A stretch of 64,000 nt of DNA from contig JALMGJ010000002.1 in the NCBI GenBank assembly GCA_023362775.1, forward strand, positions 107,253,981 through 107,317,980. Direction: 5' to 3'. Numbering within the stretch: the first letter of the stretch is position 1; the number at the start of each line of letters is the position of its first letter. Shown here one piece after another: positions 31,915-43,963 of this stretch. This DNA comes from Charina bottae. Lineage: Eukaryota > Chordata > Lepidosauria > Squamata > Charinaidae. The translations under genes and the position numbers were made by a program. The notes beneath the pieces are model-generated. The model was not told the origin of the DNA. It made no database searches and saw only the letters and a list, made by a program, of their open reading frames with translations.

Positions 31915-32940
31915 TTTTTAATAGTAATTTTATTAAAAATTACAACTGCAACAATATAAGCTAATACAAATTAAAAAAGAAAAGAAAAAAAGAAAAAATA
32001 GAAGGTGCAGATAAGAAAAAAAGAAAAGAAATAGAAAAGAAAGAAAAAATAATATAATAAAAAGGAAAAGAAATATATAAAGAAATGCCTCCCCCATTCA
32101 TCACAAGTATAAACAATTTTAGTAACTTATCACCTTCTCCTAAAATACAACAAATGATATCTTCTTCTCATATCCCATCTCTTATCTATCAACAAATCCT
32201 TAAAGCCTCATCATTTCAGCCCTGATCAGCAAAACTCCATTAAGGATTACCAGAGAAAACAGCATGTCTATTTTAACCTTGATCAAATAAACCAACTTTA
32301 TGTTCATTCACTTTGAACAATCTTGATCTTTAGTCCTTTCAAATAATGTCCTAGTACTTAATTTCTGTTCATATTTTTTTGTCTCTTCTCACAAAATTGT
32401 TAACAAGACTCTTTTGTAAATCTAATATAGAAATTATCCAGGTCACTCTCTTGGTTTGTTATTCATATATCCCTTGTAATTATTAAGACATCAGCCGGCA
32501 TCTTTTGTATGTCCAGTGTAGCATCTTTTTCCATATCATTCTTGTAGCCTGTCATTTTAAATCCACTTTCAGATCAGTCTTAATCTTGTCAGGTAAAACT
32601 TGTTCCTCTTCCATAACATCTTTTAAACACAGTTTATCTATAGAGGCAGACATTCTTAATATTAACTTCTTGGTCCATTGTTCAAAAATATCCTTTAGTC
32701 TGTCCAATGTTAAAATATTTTGCTGCATTCTGTAAGTTGAATGTAAGTGTTCTTCCCCTTTAATTGTAATCCTTAGTTATTCTAGTTCCCTCTAGTGTCC
32801 AACCTTCAAAGTCCTATCCAATCATGTTTTTTTTAAGAATTCAAAATAAAACTATTTTCCCATGGGAAGGATTCTTTATAATGAATTCCAAAAACTTATT
32901 TCAAATTTATCTGGACTGTTAGTCCATTTGTCCCTATAAT
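31915..32940 (-). mobile_element. HAL1/L1-like non-LTR repeat, copy 2
   Basis: Minus-strand counterpart of 12090-13081. Both copies begin near GTCCAGATAAATTTG (here the complement at about 32903-32917) and end in an A-rich tail (here T/A-rich sequence near 31915-32080). The copies match in order and length but with many substitutions and no shared long frame, so both are old. Confidence 0.5.
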
Positions 32941-33068
32941 TTTCCTGGCTTTCCATCAAGACATCTAGAGGGAACTCTTCTTAAGGACTCTTTTCCAAGT
33001 GAACAAGCTTAGATGGACGCATAATGATGGAGAGATGATGAAAAGAAACCAAACCCCTGCTGCTATCA

Positions 33069-33069
33069 C

Positions 33070-33120
<51 letters not shown>
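33069..33120. repeat. CAT microsatellite
   Basis: (CAT)n array. The poly-Asp and poly-Met frames across it are artefacts. Confidence 0.95.
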
Positions 33121-33121
<1 letters not shown>

Positions 33122-33124
33122 TCT

Positions 33125-33680
33125 ATATCTGCTTGAAACACAAACATAAACTGAGAATTGGTGGGAGGGGTGAGGGAACCAGTACGCTCTTTTATAGAAA
33201 AACAGAAGTTTCAGAATATTAGGAAACAGATTCTGTAAATCTCCAAGTTTTTGCTTGAAGAATAGAATTATTAACTTACTGGATATTAAAAACAATATTA
33301 TGGGTGATATTACTTCCACTGCTCATTTTGTTTTGTTTTGTTTCAAATGTACAAATAAGATTCTACATGAGGTGCCTCAATTGGGATTGTATAATAGTCC
33401 CAAATGTACATATTTAAATAATCTCCCTCATTGGGTGTATAAAAATTCTAATTTCATTTATCTCAGCATCAGTAAGAAAGTTGTGCCAAACTTCATAAAG
33501 ACACATGACCTTGCTGTCATTGACAGTTAAAAATAAAGCATCATTGCATTAAATTTGTATGAGATATGGATTTTCTGAGCCAGATTGGCATCAGGTGTAA
33601 TTTGATAGGGGTCAGTTAAACCATTGGCTCTCTCTTGATTTTCATCAAACCTGCTTTCAGCATTTTGTGGCTCATCTTCA
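33125..33680. other. No recognisable feature
   Basis: AT-rich sequence without supported elements. Confidence 0.5.
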
Positions 33681-33687
33681 CCCACAA

Positions 33688-33709
33688 ACACACACACACA
33701 CAAAGGGGG

Positions 33710-33749
<40 letters not shown>
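33688..33749. repeat. CA / GA compound microsatellite
   Basis: Short (CA)n, a G run, then (GA)n. Confidence 0.9.
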
Positions 33750-33751
<2 letters not shown>

Positions 33752-33799
33752 TGCCTTAATAAATTGATGCACTTGGAATAGATGAACCACTGAAACATG

Positions 33800-34240
33800 C
33801 TCCATAGATCTACAGTGAGTAAATGCTTTTAAATATCTAACTCATAGGAACAATGGGCATGATGATTTGCTTATGCTCAGCCAGCTTTTCCAGATCAAAG
33901 CATCTGAAGTCTGACATTGCATTTGCAATACACAGCACAGATGTCTGCAGAATACCCAGTAGAAATTCTATAGCTTTTGCCATGCACAACACTTGCAATG
34001 TACACAAAATCAGAACACTACTTTAAACTTTGCGGTGTATTACTTGCTACTGTGAGTAAAAATAAACAGAGTTTTCTACACATGTTGTATTTCGGAGAAT
34101 GAATAAGAATTGTGGCTGTTTGATGAGTATTTGCTTAGAAAAAAGTATGTTTCAAATATGTGGTTTAAGCTTAAATCTATTCTTGCATGCACATAGCAAG
34201 GGAGTGACCTGAAAAGCATGATTCATGTAACTGTTCATGC
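33800..34240. other. No recognisable feature
   Basis: Unique-looking AT-rich DNA. Confidence 0.5.
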
Positions 34241-34242
34241 TG

Positions 34243-34335
34243 AAATACTATTTATTTATTATTATTTATTTATTAAATTTATATCCCGCCCATCTCCCCC
34301 ACAAGGAGGGACCCTAGGCGGTTAATTAATACTAA
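34243..34335 (-). mobile_element. L2-type LINE 3' tail
   Basis: The inverted tail (ATTTATT)n then TATCCCGCCCATCTCCCCCA and CTAGGCGG is the reverse complement of the L2 end. It may belong with the L2 piece at 34757-34920. Confidence 0.75.
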
Positions 34336-34756
34336 AAGAATTAATGAAGGATACAAGGAAGACATTAGGTTATGAATGTGGAAAAGCCCATTATTTACTA
34401 GTATCAAGAGTGAATCTTGAGAAAAAATAGACATGGAACTGAGAGATAACACAGAAAGGAGAACGATTGTAGGAAAAGAAGATATGAGTTGTATGAAAAT
34501 GAATTAGAAGGCAGATTAGTCTCCTAACAGGATGAATGAAAAGTGAATATGTAGAAAAATGATGTGGGAGCTGAATAAGAATGAAAAGAATTAGGTAACC
34601 TTGTGTCACAGAAGTGTATGGAATTATGCTAATAGGAAGTATGAAAAAGGCTACTTGATGGAATGATGAAAAGAAAGAGGCACAAGTGTGACTAAGTGTG
34701 ACAGTAATGTGTCCTGCCCGGAAATCTGACTGAAAGGTCTGGATAATACATTTCAT

Positions 34757-34920
34757 CAAGGATCCTCAGTAACTGCAGTCCAACCACCTTCTCCACAACC
34801 CTCCCAGACAGGGAAGGATGGAAACAGACCAGAGCAGTTTGGTCCAGTAATGGCCTTTTGAGGAGGGATGTACCACTGCCTCTTTCAAGGTAGGATCACC
34901 TCCTCTCTCAAAGAGGCCAG
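34757..34920 (-). pseudogene. L2 LINE reverse transcriptase fragment
   Basis: AACCACCTTCTCCACAACCC, TTGGTCCAGTAATGG and CCTTTTGAGGAGGGATGTAC match 3800-3935, the segment encoding the RT motif PVSYLPFLGKVVEKVV in the L2 ORF2 there. Short and diverged. Confidence 0.7.
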
Positions 34921-34924
34921 CACC

Positions 34925-35755
34925 ATATAATTCCTGCTTTCTGTATCATTTTATTATAAGTTTCCTGTAATGTATTTTATGTTTTTAAATCTGCGAAGTT
35001 TTAGAGAGGTTCTATTGAAATTTATTAACTTTTAAAAGGGGTTCAACTTGCAAATCATTTTAACTGTTCCACCCTTTGGAATTTTTTAAAATGAGTATGT
35101 GGATTAGAAATTGTATAAATAAAATAGGGGAAAATAATAATTTGGCTTGTTTGGCTCATTTAGCCTTGAGGTGGCAGTCATATGAATTGCAATAAAAGTT
35201 TAGAGTATGCTGCAATAGAACCAATATCCCTCTCTGAGCAGTTAAGAAGAATATAAACAAAATGGAATATTTCATTATATGAATACTGAGGAAATCAAAT
35301 TATTTCTGTACCAGCTAATATATAGAGTCAAGGCTGCCAATGCAGCTGCTGATTGTTATAGTTTACTAACAAATCAAGGAAATGAACAATACATATGTCA
35401 TTCCCTTGACACACAAAGATAGTAAACAGACAAATAGTGTTTTAGAGTAAATGGATATGTTCAGCCCTGAATATACAGGTGAGGATAATACTTCACCATG
35501 AAAATGATGCCTGTAAAAATACTAAATTAATTTTCAACATAAATTTTGTCATTAATTTCCTGCTAACTCCTTTAGGAATGAGCACTAATATTCAAGAAAT
35601 TGGGAATGTTCAAAAACCATCAGAATCACTCACAAATACTCCAAAAGCTAAACTCTAATTGTCAATTTTCTTAGATTTTTCCTTAAAGTAAAAGATAAAT
35701 GCTGCTGATGTCTTCATGGATACATTTCTACAGATTTCATCTCTATCATCTCTAT
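34925..35755. other. No recognisable feature
   Basis: AT-rich sequence without supported elements. Confidence 0.5.
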
Positions 35756-35759
35756 CATC

Positions 35760-35798
35760 TCCCTCCCTCCCTCCCTCCCTCCCTCCCTCCCTCCCTCC

Positions 35799-35889
<91 letters not shown>

Positions 35890-35942
35890 TCCAATCTTGC
35901 CTTCCCATCAAAATGCCAAACAGGTCTAACCCTGCTTAGTGT

Positions 35943-35987
<45 letters not shown>
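35760..35987. repeat. CCCT, CT, CTTT and TTG microsatellites
   Basis: (CCCT)n to about 35798, (CT)n, then (CTTT)n to 35892, a 50-base gap, and (TTG)n at 35944-35987. The whole left tract is pure pyrimidine on the plus strand. Confidence 0.95.
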
Positions 35988-36535
35988 TCTAGTGCACCAA
36001 AGTTAGCTACTTGCTGCTACCTGGTGTGAACAGTTTAGTTAATTTCCATTAAAGCAACTTTTAAATTCAATTTTCCATGGCAACATTTCCTTAACAGCGT
36101 ATCTCGCAATTAATCTCTATGGCTGTTAATACCTCCACTTTAGAAGAATGCCACTTTAAAAAGTATTTTGGCATTTATTTTCTTATTGTTAGCTATTGAG
36201 CATCCTTGTCAGATGGAGAGTCAGAATATTCATTTCAGAAATAATAATACAATTGTAATATTTGGTTCCTCTCCTATTGATTTTATTGCAATTTCCTAAA
36301 TAGTTTCTCCTAAATTCTTATTGTATAATTCAATAACTTCATAAAAACATATATTTTGAGTTATATGTTAGAAAGATGCCTAGAAAAGGAAGCCTTGGTC
36401 CTAGCTAGTAGCTGTGGCTTGTTCAGGTTTGTTTCAATTAAGGAGGAAATTTCCAGAAACATACTTAACTTTTGTTAGAAAGCATTCAGAATATTATGGC
36501 TAACATTTTCATGACTTTCATTATCTCATGTAATG

Positions 36536-36705
36536 CCAATGTAGCAGAGTGGTTAAGGTACTTGTCCAATGCATGACCCCTAGGTTCAAGTGTCTACTGG
36601 ATCACAAACCTCATAGGCTGAAAGTCATTCTCTCTCACTTTACTTCACAGGACTGTTGTGGGGATAAAGTTATGTGAGGCCCCCATATATGCCATCTTTA
36701 GGTCT
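36536..36705 (+). mobile_element. tRNA-derived SINE, old
   Basis: Head AGCAGAGTGGTTAAGG (A box) and GGTTCAAGTGTC (degenerate B box), then TCACTTTACTTCACAGGACT and GTTGTGGGGATAAAG, as in Sauria-type bodies. The tail runs into the AT repeat. Confidence 0.6.
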
Positions 36706-36709
36706 CAGA

Positions 36710-36712
<3 letters not shown>

Positions 36713-36772
<60 letters not shown>
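36713..36772. repeat. AT microsatellite
   Basis: (TA)n then (CA)n directly at the left end of the Tc1 element. A shorter (TA)n lies at its right end (38349-38368). Confidence 0.95.
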
Positions 36773-36773
<1 letters not shown>

Positions 36774-38347
36774 TGCTCAAAAAAATAAAGGGAACACTGA
36801 AACAACACAATGTAAGTCCAAGTCAATCACACTTCTGTGAAATCAAACTGTCCACTTAGGTAGCAACACTGATTGACAATCAATTTCACATGCTGTTGTG
36901 CACATGGAATAGACAACAGGCGGAAAGCATAGGCAGTTAGCAAGACATCCCCAATAAAGGAGTGGATCTGCAGGTGGTGACCACAGACCACTTCTCAGTT
37001 CCTATGCTTTCTGGCTGATGGTTTGGTCACTTTTGAATGCTGGCGGTGCTTCCACTCTAGTGGTAGCATGAGACGGAGTCTACAACCCACACAAGTGGCT
37101 CAGGTAGTGCAGCTCATCCAGGATGGCACATCAATGCGAGCTGTGGCAAGAAGGTTTGCTGTGTCTGTCAGCGTAGTGTCCAGAGCATGGAGGCGCTACC
37201 AGGAGACAGGTCAGTACATCAGGAGACGTGGAGGAGGCCGTAGGAGGGCAACAACCCAGCAGCAGGACCGCTACCTCCGCCTTTGTGCAAGGAGGGACAG
37301 GAGGAGCACTGCCAGAGCCCTGCAAAATGACCTCCAGTGGGCCACAAATGTGCGTGTGGCTGCTCAAACAGTCAGAAACAGACTCCATGAGGGTGGTATG
37401 AGGGCCCGACGTCCACAGGTGGGGGTTGTGCTTACAGCCCAACACCGTGCAGGACGTTTGGCATTTGCCAGAGAACACAAGATTGGCAACTTCGCCACTG
37501 GCGCCCTGTGCTCTTCACAGATGAAAGCAGGTTCACACTGAGCACATGTGACAGACGTGACAGGGTCTGGAGACGCCGTGGAGAACGTTCTGCTGCCTGC
37601 AACATCCTCCAGCATGACCGGTTTGGCAGTGGGTCAGTAATGGTGTGGGGTGGCATTTCTTTAGGGGGCCACACAGCCCTCCATGTGCTCGCCAGAGGTA
37701 GTCTGACTGCCATTAGGTACCGAGATGAGATCCTCAGACCCCTTGTGAGACCATATGCTGGTGCGGTTGGCCCTGGGTTCCTCCTAATGCAAGACAATGC
37801 TAGACCTCATGTGGCTGGAGTGTGCCAGCAGTTCCTGCAAGACGAAGGCATTGATGTTATGGACTGGCCCGCCCATTCCCCAGACCTGAATCCAATTGAG
37901 CACATCTGGGACATCATGTCTCGCTCCATCCACCAACGCCACGTTGCACCACAGACTGTCCAGGAGTTGGGGGATGCTTTAGTCCAGGTGTGGGAGGAGA
38001 TCCCTCAGGAGACCATCCGCCACCTCATCAGGAGCATGCCCAGGCGTTGTAGGGAGGTCATACAGGCACGTGGAGGCCACACACACTACTGAGCCTCATT
38101 TTGACTTGTTTTAAGGACATTACATCAACGTTGGATCAGCCTGTAGTGTTCTTTTCCACTTTAATTTTTGAGTGTAACTCCACATCCAGACCTCCAGGGG
38201 TTGCTTACATTTGATTTCCATTGCTTTTTGTGTGATTTTGTTGTCAGCACATTCAACTATGTAATGAACAAAGTAATTAATACGAATATTTCATTCATTC
38301 AGATCTAGGATGTCTTATTTCAGTGTTCCCTTTATTTTTTTGAGCAG
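36773..38347 (+). mobile_element. Tc1-family DNA transposon, full length
   Basis: 1575 bp with terminal inverted repeats. CTGCTCAAAAAAATAAAGGG at the left is mirrored exactly at the right end (38328-38347), with GAACACTGAAA following. It lies between AT repeats, suiting the TA target preference of Tc1/mariner, although the exact TA duplication is obscured at the left (CA). The ends look nearly identical, suggesting a recent insertion. Tc1 elements are known for horizontal transfer among aquatic and terrestrial vertebrates. Confidence 0.9.
37068..38092 (+). pseudogene. Tc1 transposase, one frameshift
   Basis: About 340 codons, starting at an in-frame ATG ([20 protein letters not shown]). The N-terminal half has two helix-turn-helix regions that bind the terminal repeats ([20 protein letters not shown], then [16 protein letters not shown]), with an AT-hook-like GRRR stretch between them. 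The catalytic half carries the DD34E triad: Asp in LFTDESRF, Asp in MQDNARPH, and Glu in HSPDLNPIEHIWD, with exactly 34 residues between the last two. A single-base deletion just after the codons for REH (about 37478-37480) shifts the frame between the two halves. Otherwise there are no stops up to TGA at 38090-38092. The encoded enzyme would be inactive as it stands. Confidence 0.9.
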
Positions 38348-38369
38348 CTTATATATATATATATATATT

Positions 38370-39315
38370 AATAATAATCATGATCTTCATAACCTCAATG
38401 ATAGTAGCTTCCCTCAGTTTCTCCCATCTGGAGATGATGAGGGGCATTACATGGCTTCATAGAGTCCTATTCTATTTTCTATACAATAATATTACATATC
38501 TTAAGATGGCATATCATGTAATAATGCAGTGGCTTTACAGTTATACAGTTATTGTAATACAATTACCTGCATTCTCTTCATAAGGTAATTTGGTATTTAA
38601 TAAGATGGTCTAGCTATCACCTCTAATCATTGTGGCATTCCTATATAGTTTTTGCTTCATTTTATAGGCAGATATTGTGCACACAATACCTGTTCAGACA
38701 TGAGATTGTTTATTAAGATATTTTGTTTAAAGAGCTATTTAAAATACTATTTTTTTAAAAAATATACATTATGTAAAGCATTTTTATTCATTTTCCCTAA
38801 CCCAGACATCTCTCAGTAATGCATGCCCTATTTGGGATAAAACTGCATCTGGTAAAAGTCCACTGATACAACATTTGATAGTTAAGCATAAAGATCCCAA
38901 TAAGAAGCTAGTTATGCTAGGCAAAGAAACAACTACCAAATCTATATCTATGTATCTGAAGAGAAAGAAATTAGTCCAGCATCCAGGAAACTGAAATTAA
39001 ACCCTTTTAAACATGAGCTAAGAGCCCAAATCATCTTAGGGCTTTTGCAAAGTATCTTCTCATTAAAAGATCTTGAGTAGATCTTGACTCACAATATGCT
39101 CTGCTTATTAGCCTTTGATTGCACTTGGATCCTCTGCCAGCTAAATCACCAAAGTTTGGCAGTGGTTTGGATGGGGATTTGTTATCAAAGAGAGAGACAG
39201 AGAGCTCTTGAAGAATTGGATTAAAGACCTCTCCCCCATGGAAGTTGAAATTTCCCCTTCCATCTCAGAATTTTCAAGAGTTGCAACTCTAATTAAACCA
39301 GTTTTCCTATTTCAA
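38370..39315. other. No recognisable feature
   Basis: AT-rich sequence without supported elements. Confidence 0.5.
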
Positions 39316-39321
39316 AGGTAT

Positions 39322-39377
39322 CTCCCTCCCTCCCTCCCTCCCTCCCTCCCTCCCTCCCTCCCTCTCTCCCTCTCTCC
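39322..39377. repeat. CCCT microsatellite
   Basis: (CCCT)n array degrading to CTCTCC. Confidence 0.95.
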
Positions 39378-39789
39378 CCCGGCATAATATAATTCAGTAT
39401 ATTACAATTAATAAAGGAATGCAAACAATAGCCATTCTTGTTCGAGACAACCACCTTTTCATTTCCAAAATGCTTCTCACGTTCTTAGGTGGTTAGTACC
39501 CTTTTGCTATGATTCAGTTCAGAAACCATTCTGAAGTCATTCAAGCATAATTTGTAAACAAAATCTACCCAGGGAATGTTGAAGTTTAAAGATCACTGTT
39601 ACATATAAAAGCTATGATATGCACAGAAATTTCTGAATTAAATATAGCTTCAGGCTGAACAACTGGAAACCCATGAAGCCAAATACAACTTTCAGCTAGA
39701 ATCTCAATAAGCCTTTGGTGATTGCTTTTATTCAACTTTTTATTCAGGGAAATGTTGATCCTACTCTTTCTGTCATCCAGAGCCATTCA

Positions 39790-40310
39790 CAGCTGGTTAC
39801 AAGTACTAAATTCCAACTGTTTCGTTTTTTGAAAGGTTATAGTAAGGCAGCAATATTTAATAAACAAAGGTTTAAGCAGTGACACCCAGAGAAAGGCCAT
39901 CCTTATGTCAAAGTGAAAGATGTTCCATAAAATTGGTTCAAGCACAGAAAAAACCCTGCCTTTCACCATCAATGTTACCCTCAAATAAAGTGGGACACAG
40001 AGAAGGGGACAAGTAGGAGAGGAGACAAATTTGAAGTTTTCTAGATCCCAAAAGGACATTACCAATATTTTCAATGTTGCCTGGAAACAAATTAACATTC
40101 AGAGGAAATATTATGGGTTAGGTATAGTATTTGAAAAATAAGACCATGTTAGCTATGTTTTGGACTAATTGCAGCTTCCAAAGACTATTCAAAGATAGTT
40201 CCTTGTAGACATGTTTCTCAATCCAACCTTGACATATGGCAGATATTATTTTAGTCAGAATTCTCATTTTCAGTAAATGAGAGAAAGGGATTACCAATGC
40301 CATCAAGATG
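39790..40310 (-). pseudogene. L2-type LINE ORF2 end, very old
   Basis: Minus-strand frames contain NSLWKLQLVQNIANMVLFF and, further on, GRVFSVLEPILWNIFHFDIR and SLLKPLF. These line up with RKLQLVQNAA and RRAFSAAAPALWNILPPGIR of the clear L2 copy at 62.9-63.4 kb. The intervening sequence is too decayed to follow. Confidence 0.5.
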
Positions 40311-40319
40311 CAGAGTCAT

Positions 40320-43300
40320 TAAAACATATTCTCTCCACTCATTGCAGATAGTTAGAATCTGAGCCCCTAAATTTGTTTCCTTCCTGACATCTGTGTGTTC
40401 TGGCTTAATCTTCAATCATTTGTCCCCATAACTCCATTAGTCAACAACACTGCCCTGTACGTAAAAAACCAAAAACTTTCTTCCCATTGACAATAAATAA
40501 TATTGTTCATAGTACTGGACTGGAAAAGGAAGATAATCTACCCATGTACACAGATTATCTTCTATTCTTCCCTATTCTGTGATGAGTTGGACTACAAGAA
40601 CTCATCCCCAGTCATTGGCTACACCAATTTAATCTTTGTTCCATATTATTAACAGGCATGCATAACTATTCTTGGTGATTTAGGACAGATAGAGAATGAT
40701 TATTGCATGTCCCAAAACTGCAAGAACAAGTGGGTGAGGGCTTCTCAAACACTTGGCAATAATTCAGACTGTAGGCTGCAATATTCAATTTGGAGAGTCA
40801 TAAATTGTGTAGGCTCAGTAGCTAAAAGATTGCAAAAGAAAGCAATTGCTGTTCATCTGAATTTATGGCTCATCTACATCAGGATCAATATAGCAGAACA
40901 CTTCAAATGTACTTGGTGCTTTCCTTTCTTACAGAATTGGCCAAGGAGGGGGGGAAATCCCAAACTGCCATCTTCAAAAATTTGCTCCTCAGAAAGTTTG
41001 AATTTAATTTAATTTGGGACATAATTTTGATAGGTAAGCAGTGTCTTTTTCTAACAAAAACATATCTGGTTACTGGGCTAATCAATAAATCATCAGATCA
41101 GGAAATATCATCTTCTCTGATGTCTTAAAGATCTTAGTAAAGATCATGCAAATATGCACCTTTTCCTGCAGTATTAATAAATAAATAATAGCAATCTACC
41201 TTGAGCTAGCTTCCTTAGTCTACACAGTTACAGTATGTATCTGTGAAAATCTGTAGAAAACCATAAATCGACTGTAGAATTCAGGAGATTTGGTATGTAT
41301 GAGAGCCAAGTATAAGCTACTGGATTTCTTTTCCTATGCCTCTAGCTGCACACAGATGTTTTTTTGCTTGGCATTATCTTAAAAAAAAAGGTGGAAGGAT
41401 CATTAATAGCTCTTACTGCATTGTCAACAGAAATCTTCACAGAAGATGGAACATTCAAGATGTGTTGGAGCAGAGAAGACCATCTGGCCAGCAAAGAAAA
41501 CATGAGAGAGGTAAGTAATATATAGTTGGAGGAAAAATGTTTAGTTTGAGAACTCTTTATACATGTCAGCACAGATCTATTTAAATAGGAATGCCTCAAT
41601 CTTACACTTCTCTGTTAAAAAGTAAGCTTCAGTGACTTCAGTGGGATTCACAGGTAAGTGAAAACAGATTGTAGCCTTAAGTTTCTAAACCATATTGGAT
41701 TTAAAAGTACTTAATTTCTTTTGGATTGCAGCCAAGGAAGGTGTCTTCTTGACCTATATTTCATCAAGAATTGCAAATATATGTAGTTCAAAAAAATCCC
41801 ATGCTTGCAGTAAAATTACCATTCTGCCAAATGTGTGCCAGGTGTCCTCCCCCCCATCCCATTAAAATCATTCCATTTTTTCAAAGAAGGACACCAGACG
41901 AATCACACATGTGGAATCAATATGAATATTGTATTGGCTTCATGCACACAATCCTTAAGCCATAAGGTTTAGTTATGGCTTAACATGGAGCGGCAATCTG
42001 ATGTTCTAGGACTATGTGGAGTCCTTTATTTCTTTTTTATGGCCTCTCTGTGTGCCAAAAATTGGTGGTGCTGTTCTCACCATCTTATATTATAAACCCT
42101 AAATTAGCCTTAGCATGTTTAAAATCTAACACCCCAAAATTTCCTCCTGCTATTTAAGGAACAAAACATTTATGCCTTGCCTATGTGTAAGAAATTTGTT
42201 TAAGATCAACACCCCACAAACTGTAGCCCTTGCCCCTCCTCCCAACATTAAATGCAGCCCAGCCTATCCAAAGGTTGTCCACTTCTTGTTTAACATACTG
42301 ACTTAAGACTGCACAATTTATGTCAGCTCAAGGCTGTAACAGAAATTTACAATACTTTTTCATGGCATGTTGCGGGCTGCATTCCAAAATGAGTCAAGGC
42401 CAGGACAAAGTGCCCTAATTTTGTTTGTTTTAGGAATAGGAAGGATACCTTGAACTTCTGGAAGGCTTAAACTATCCACATTGCCTATTAAGATACCAAG
42501 TTGCCATTTTTTTTAAAAAAAAAACCAGTTTTGGCTTCATTTATTCTAAGGCCGACAAAAGAGGCACATTTTTGTATCCCTGTGACATGTGAATCAAATC
42601 ATTATAATGTGGAAACCCCGATTTATGACATAGCTTTATATGTAAATTCAGACTAATGACAAATGACAAACATTTGTCATTCCTTAAGTCTCTAAATACA
42701 CCATTTTTATTCATATTCATAAAAGGAGTACTACTTTCTGGAATGATGGGCCTGTCATAATAAATACTAGTAGTATATTAGTTCTAAAAAAATCAACTTT
42801 ATATCATCTTAATGCAGTTGAGGGCTTTTGGTTTCATACTGTGTGCACAGAAGTTTCTGTTATTATTGCCTTAAATATATAAGACTTACAAAATAACACT
42901 ATAGGATCCATGAACAATTACATTTCCTGTATTAAGCACCAAGTTTATTCCAAAGGCCCATTCTGACTGCGATTGCTTTAATGTTTGCCAGGGGAAAATG
43001 TTAAAATATTAATAATCTAGTAACCTATTCCACAACAGTGAGTCACCAGCTTGAACTTTCATTTGTCACACACAGACACAGAGGGAACTAAACTTTAATA
43101 TAAATACGGAAATGGAAGCAGATACATTATGAACGAGGCAATATCGACTCTAACATTTTATATTGGTGTGAAATTAATGATTGTGCCAGCCTTTCAGGAT
43201 TCTGCTGATTTTTGAAAGCAGCTCTGGGAAGGTCTCTTCTCTCCCCCTGCCATTGTAATATAAAAGCTGCAACCAGATGAAAAAAATCCCATTCAGTCTC

Positions 43301-43540
43301 TTTAGCTGTCTTTCTCTTTTGAGATGCAATCTGTGGCCTGCTGAGATATTTATGTACATGAAATTAGTTGCTTTTAATCAAAAGGAATTCAAATTATACA
43401 TTACCAATTTTATTGTCAAAATAATAGGCATTACCTAAGATGAACACAGAAAACTCTATTTACATCTCCCACCTCACGATACATGGATGCTTTTCATATT
43501 TCTGGAGTGGGATTTGGATGTAAGATATGGAACAAAGTTG
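40320..43540. other. No recognisable feature
   Basis: About 3.2 kb of AT-rich sequence without microsatellites over 30 bases, recognisable repeats or coding domains. This is the longest repeat-poor stretch together with 56.8-59.4 kb. The open frames at 40707-41128, 41336-41518, 41771-41965 and 43174-43359 show nothing I can place. Confidence 0.5.
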
Positions 43541-43544
43541 CAAA

Positions 43545-43701
43545 AAAAAAAAGACTACTTTTCTACCCTGGATGTTTTGATAGGGGTCTTTTTTCCTATG
43601 GGAGAACTGGATTGTTAATGGATGGCCTTCACTGGAGTATTCTAGCTAAGAATTTGCACCATTACAAAGTGCTCTATGTCCTGTTCAGAAAGCCAAATAT
43701 T
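43545..43701 (+). repeat. 157-bp direct repeat, unit 1
   Basis: From AAAAGACTACTTTTCTACCC to GTTCAGAAAGCCAAATATT this matches 44564-44720 with few differences. The repeated sequence is not a family I know. Confidence 0.9.
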
Positions 43702-43721
43702 TTAGCAGCAATTGGAAGGTA

Positions 43722-43722
<1 letters not shown>

Positions 43723-43752
<30 letters not shown>

Positions 43753-43753
43753 T

Positions 43754-43836
<83 letters not shown>
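43723..43836. repeat. TCTG / TTTC compound microsatellite
   Basis: (TCTG)n to about 43752 then (TTTC)n to 43836. The second part continues the tail of the inverted SINE at 43838. Confidence 0.95.
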
Positions 43837-43837
<1 letters not shown>

Positions 43838-43918
43838 ATTTTATCCCACCTTAATTATTTTTTTATAAATAACCCAAGGTGGTGAACATACCTAATATTT
43901 CTTCTTCCTCCTATTTTT
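43838..43918 (-). mobile_element. Sauria-type SINE, 3' part
   Basis: The minus strand reads AAATAGGAGGAGGAAGAAAT, then GTATGTTCACCACCTTGGGT and AAGGTGGGATAAAA, the BovB-like tail of Sauria SINEs, ending in AAAG repeats. The head is missing. Confidence 0.8.
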
Positions 43919-43955
43919 GGTCTAGTGGTTAAGGTCTAATTGTTTAGATTTAAGT
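43919..43955 (+). mobile_element. Sauria-type SINE, head fragment
   Basis: TGGTCTAGTGGTTAAGGTC is the A-box region of the Sauria-type head in plus orientation, followed directly by the hAT MITE target site. Confidence 0.5.
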
Positions 43956-43963
43956 GGTTAGAG

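Noticed and set aside
35655..36006. Lys-Glu-Arg and Ser-Phe-Leu repeat proteins
   Set aside because: Translated pyrimidine/purine microsatellite.
39322..39377. CRISPR-like array
   Set aside because: Simple CCCT repeat without unique spacers; no CRISPR array anywhere in the window.
40707..41128. Possible host exons
   Set aside because: Overlapping frames in two phases, no domain, no splice pattern that I could support.
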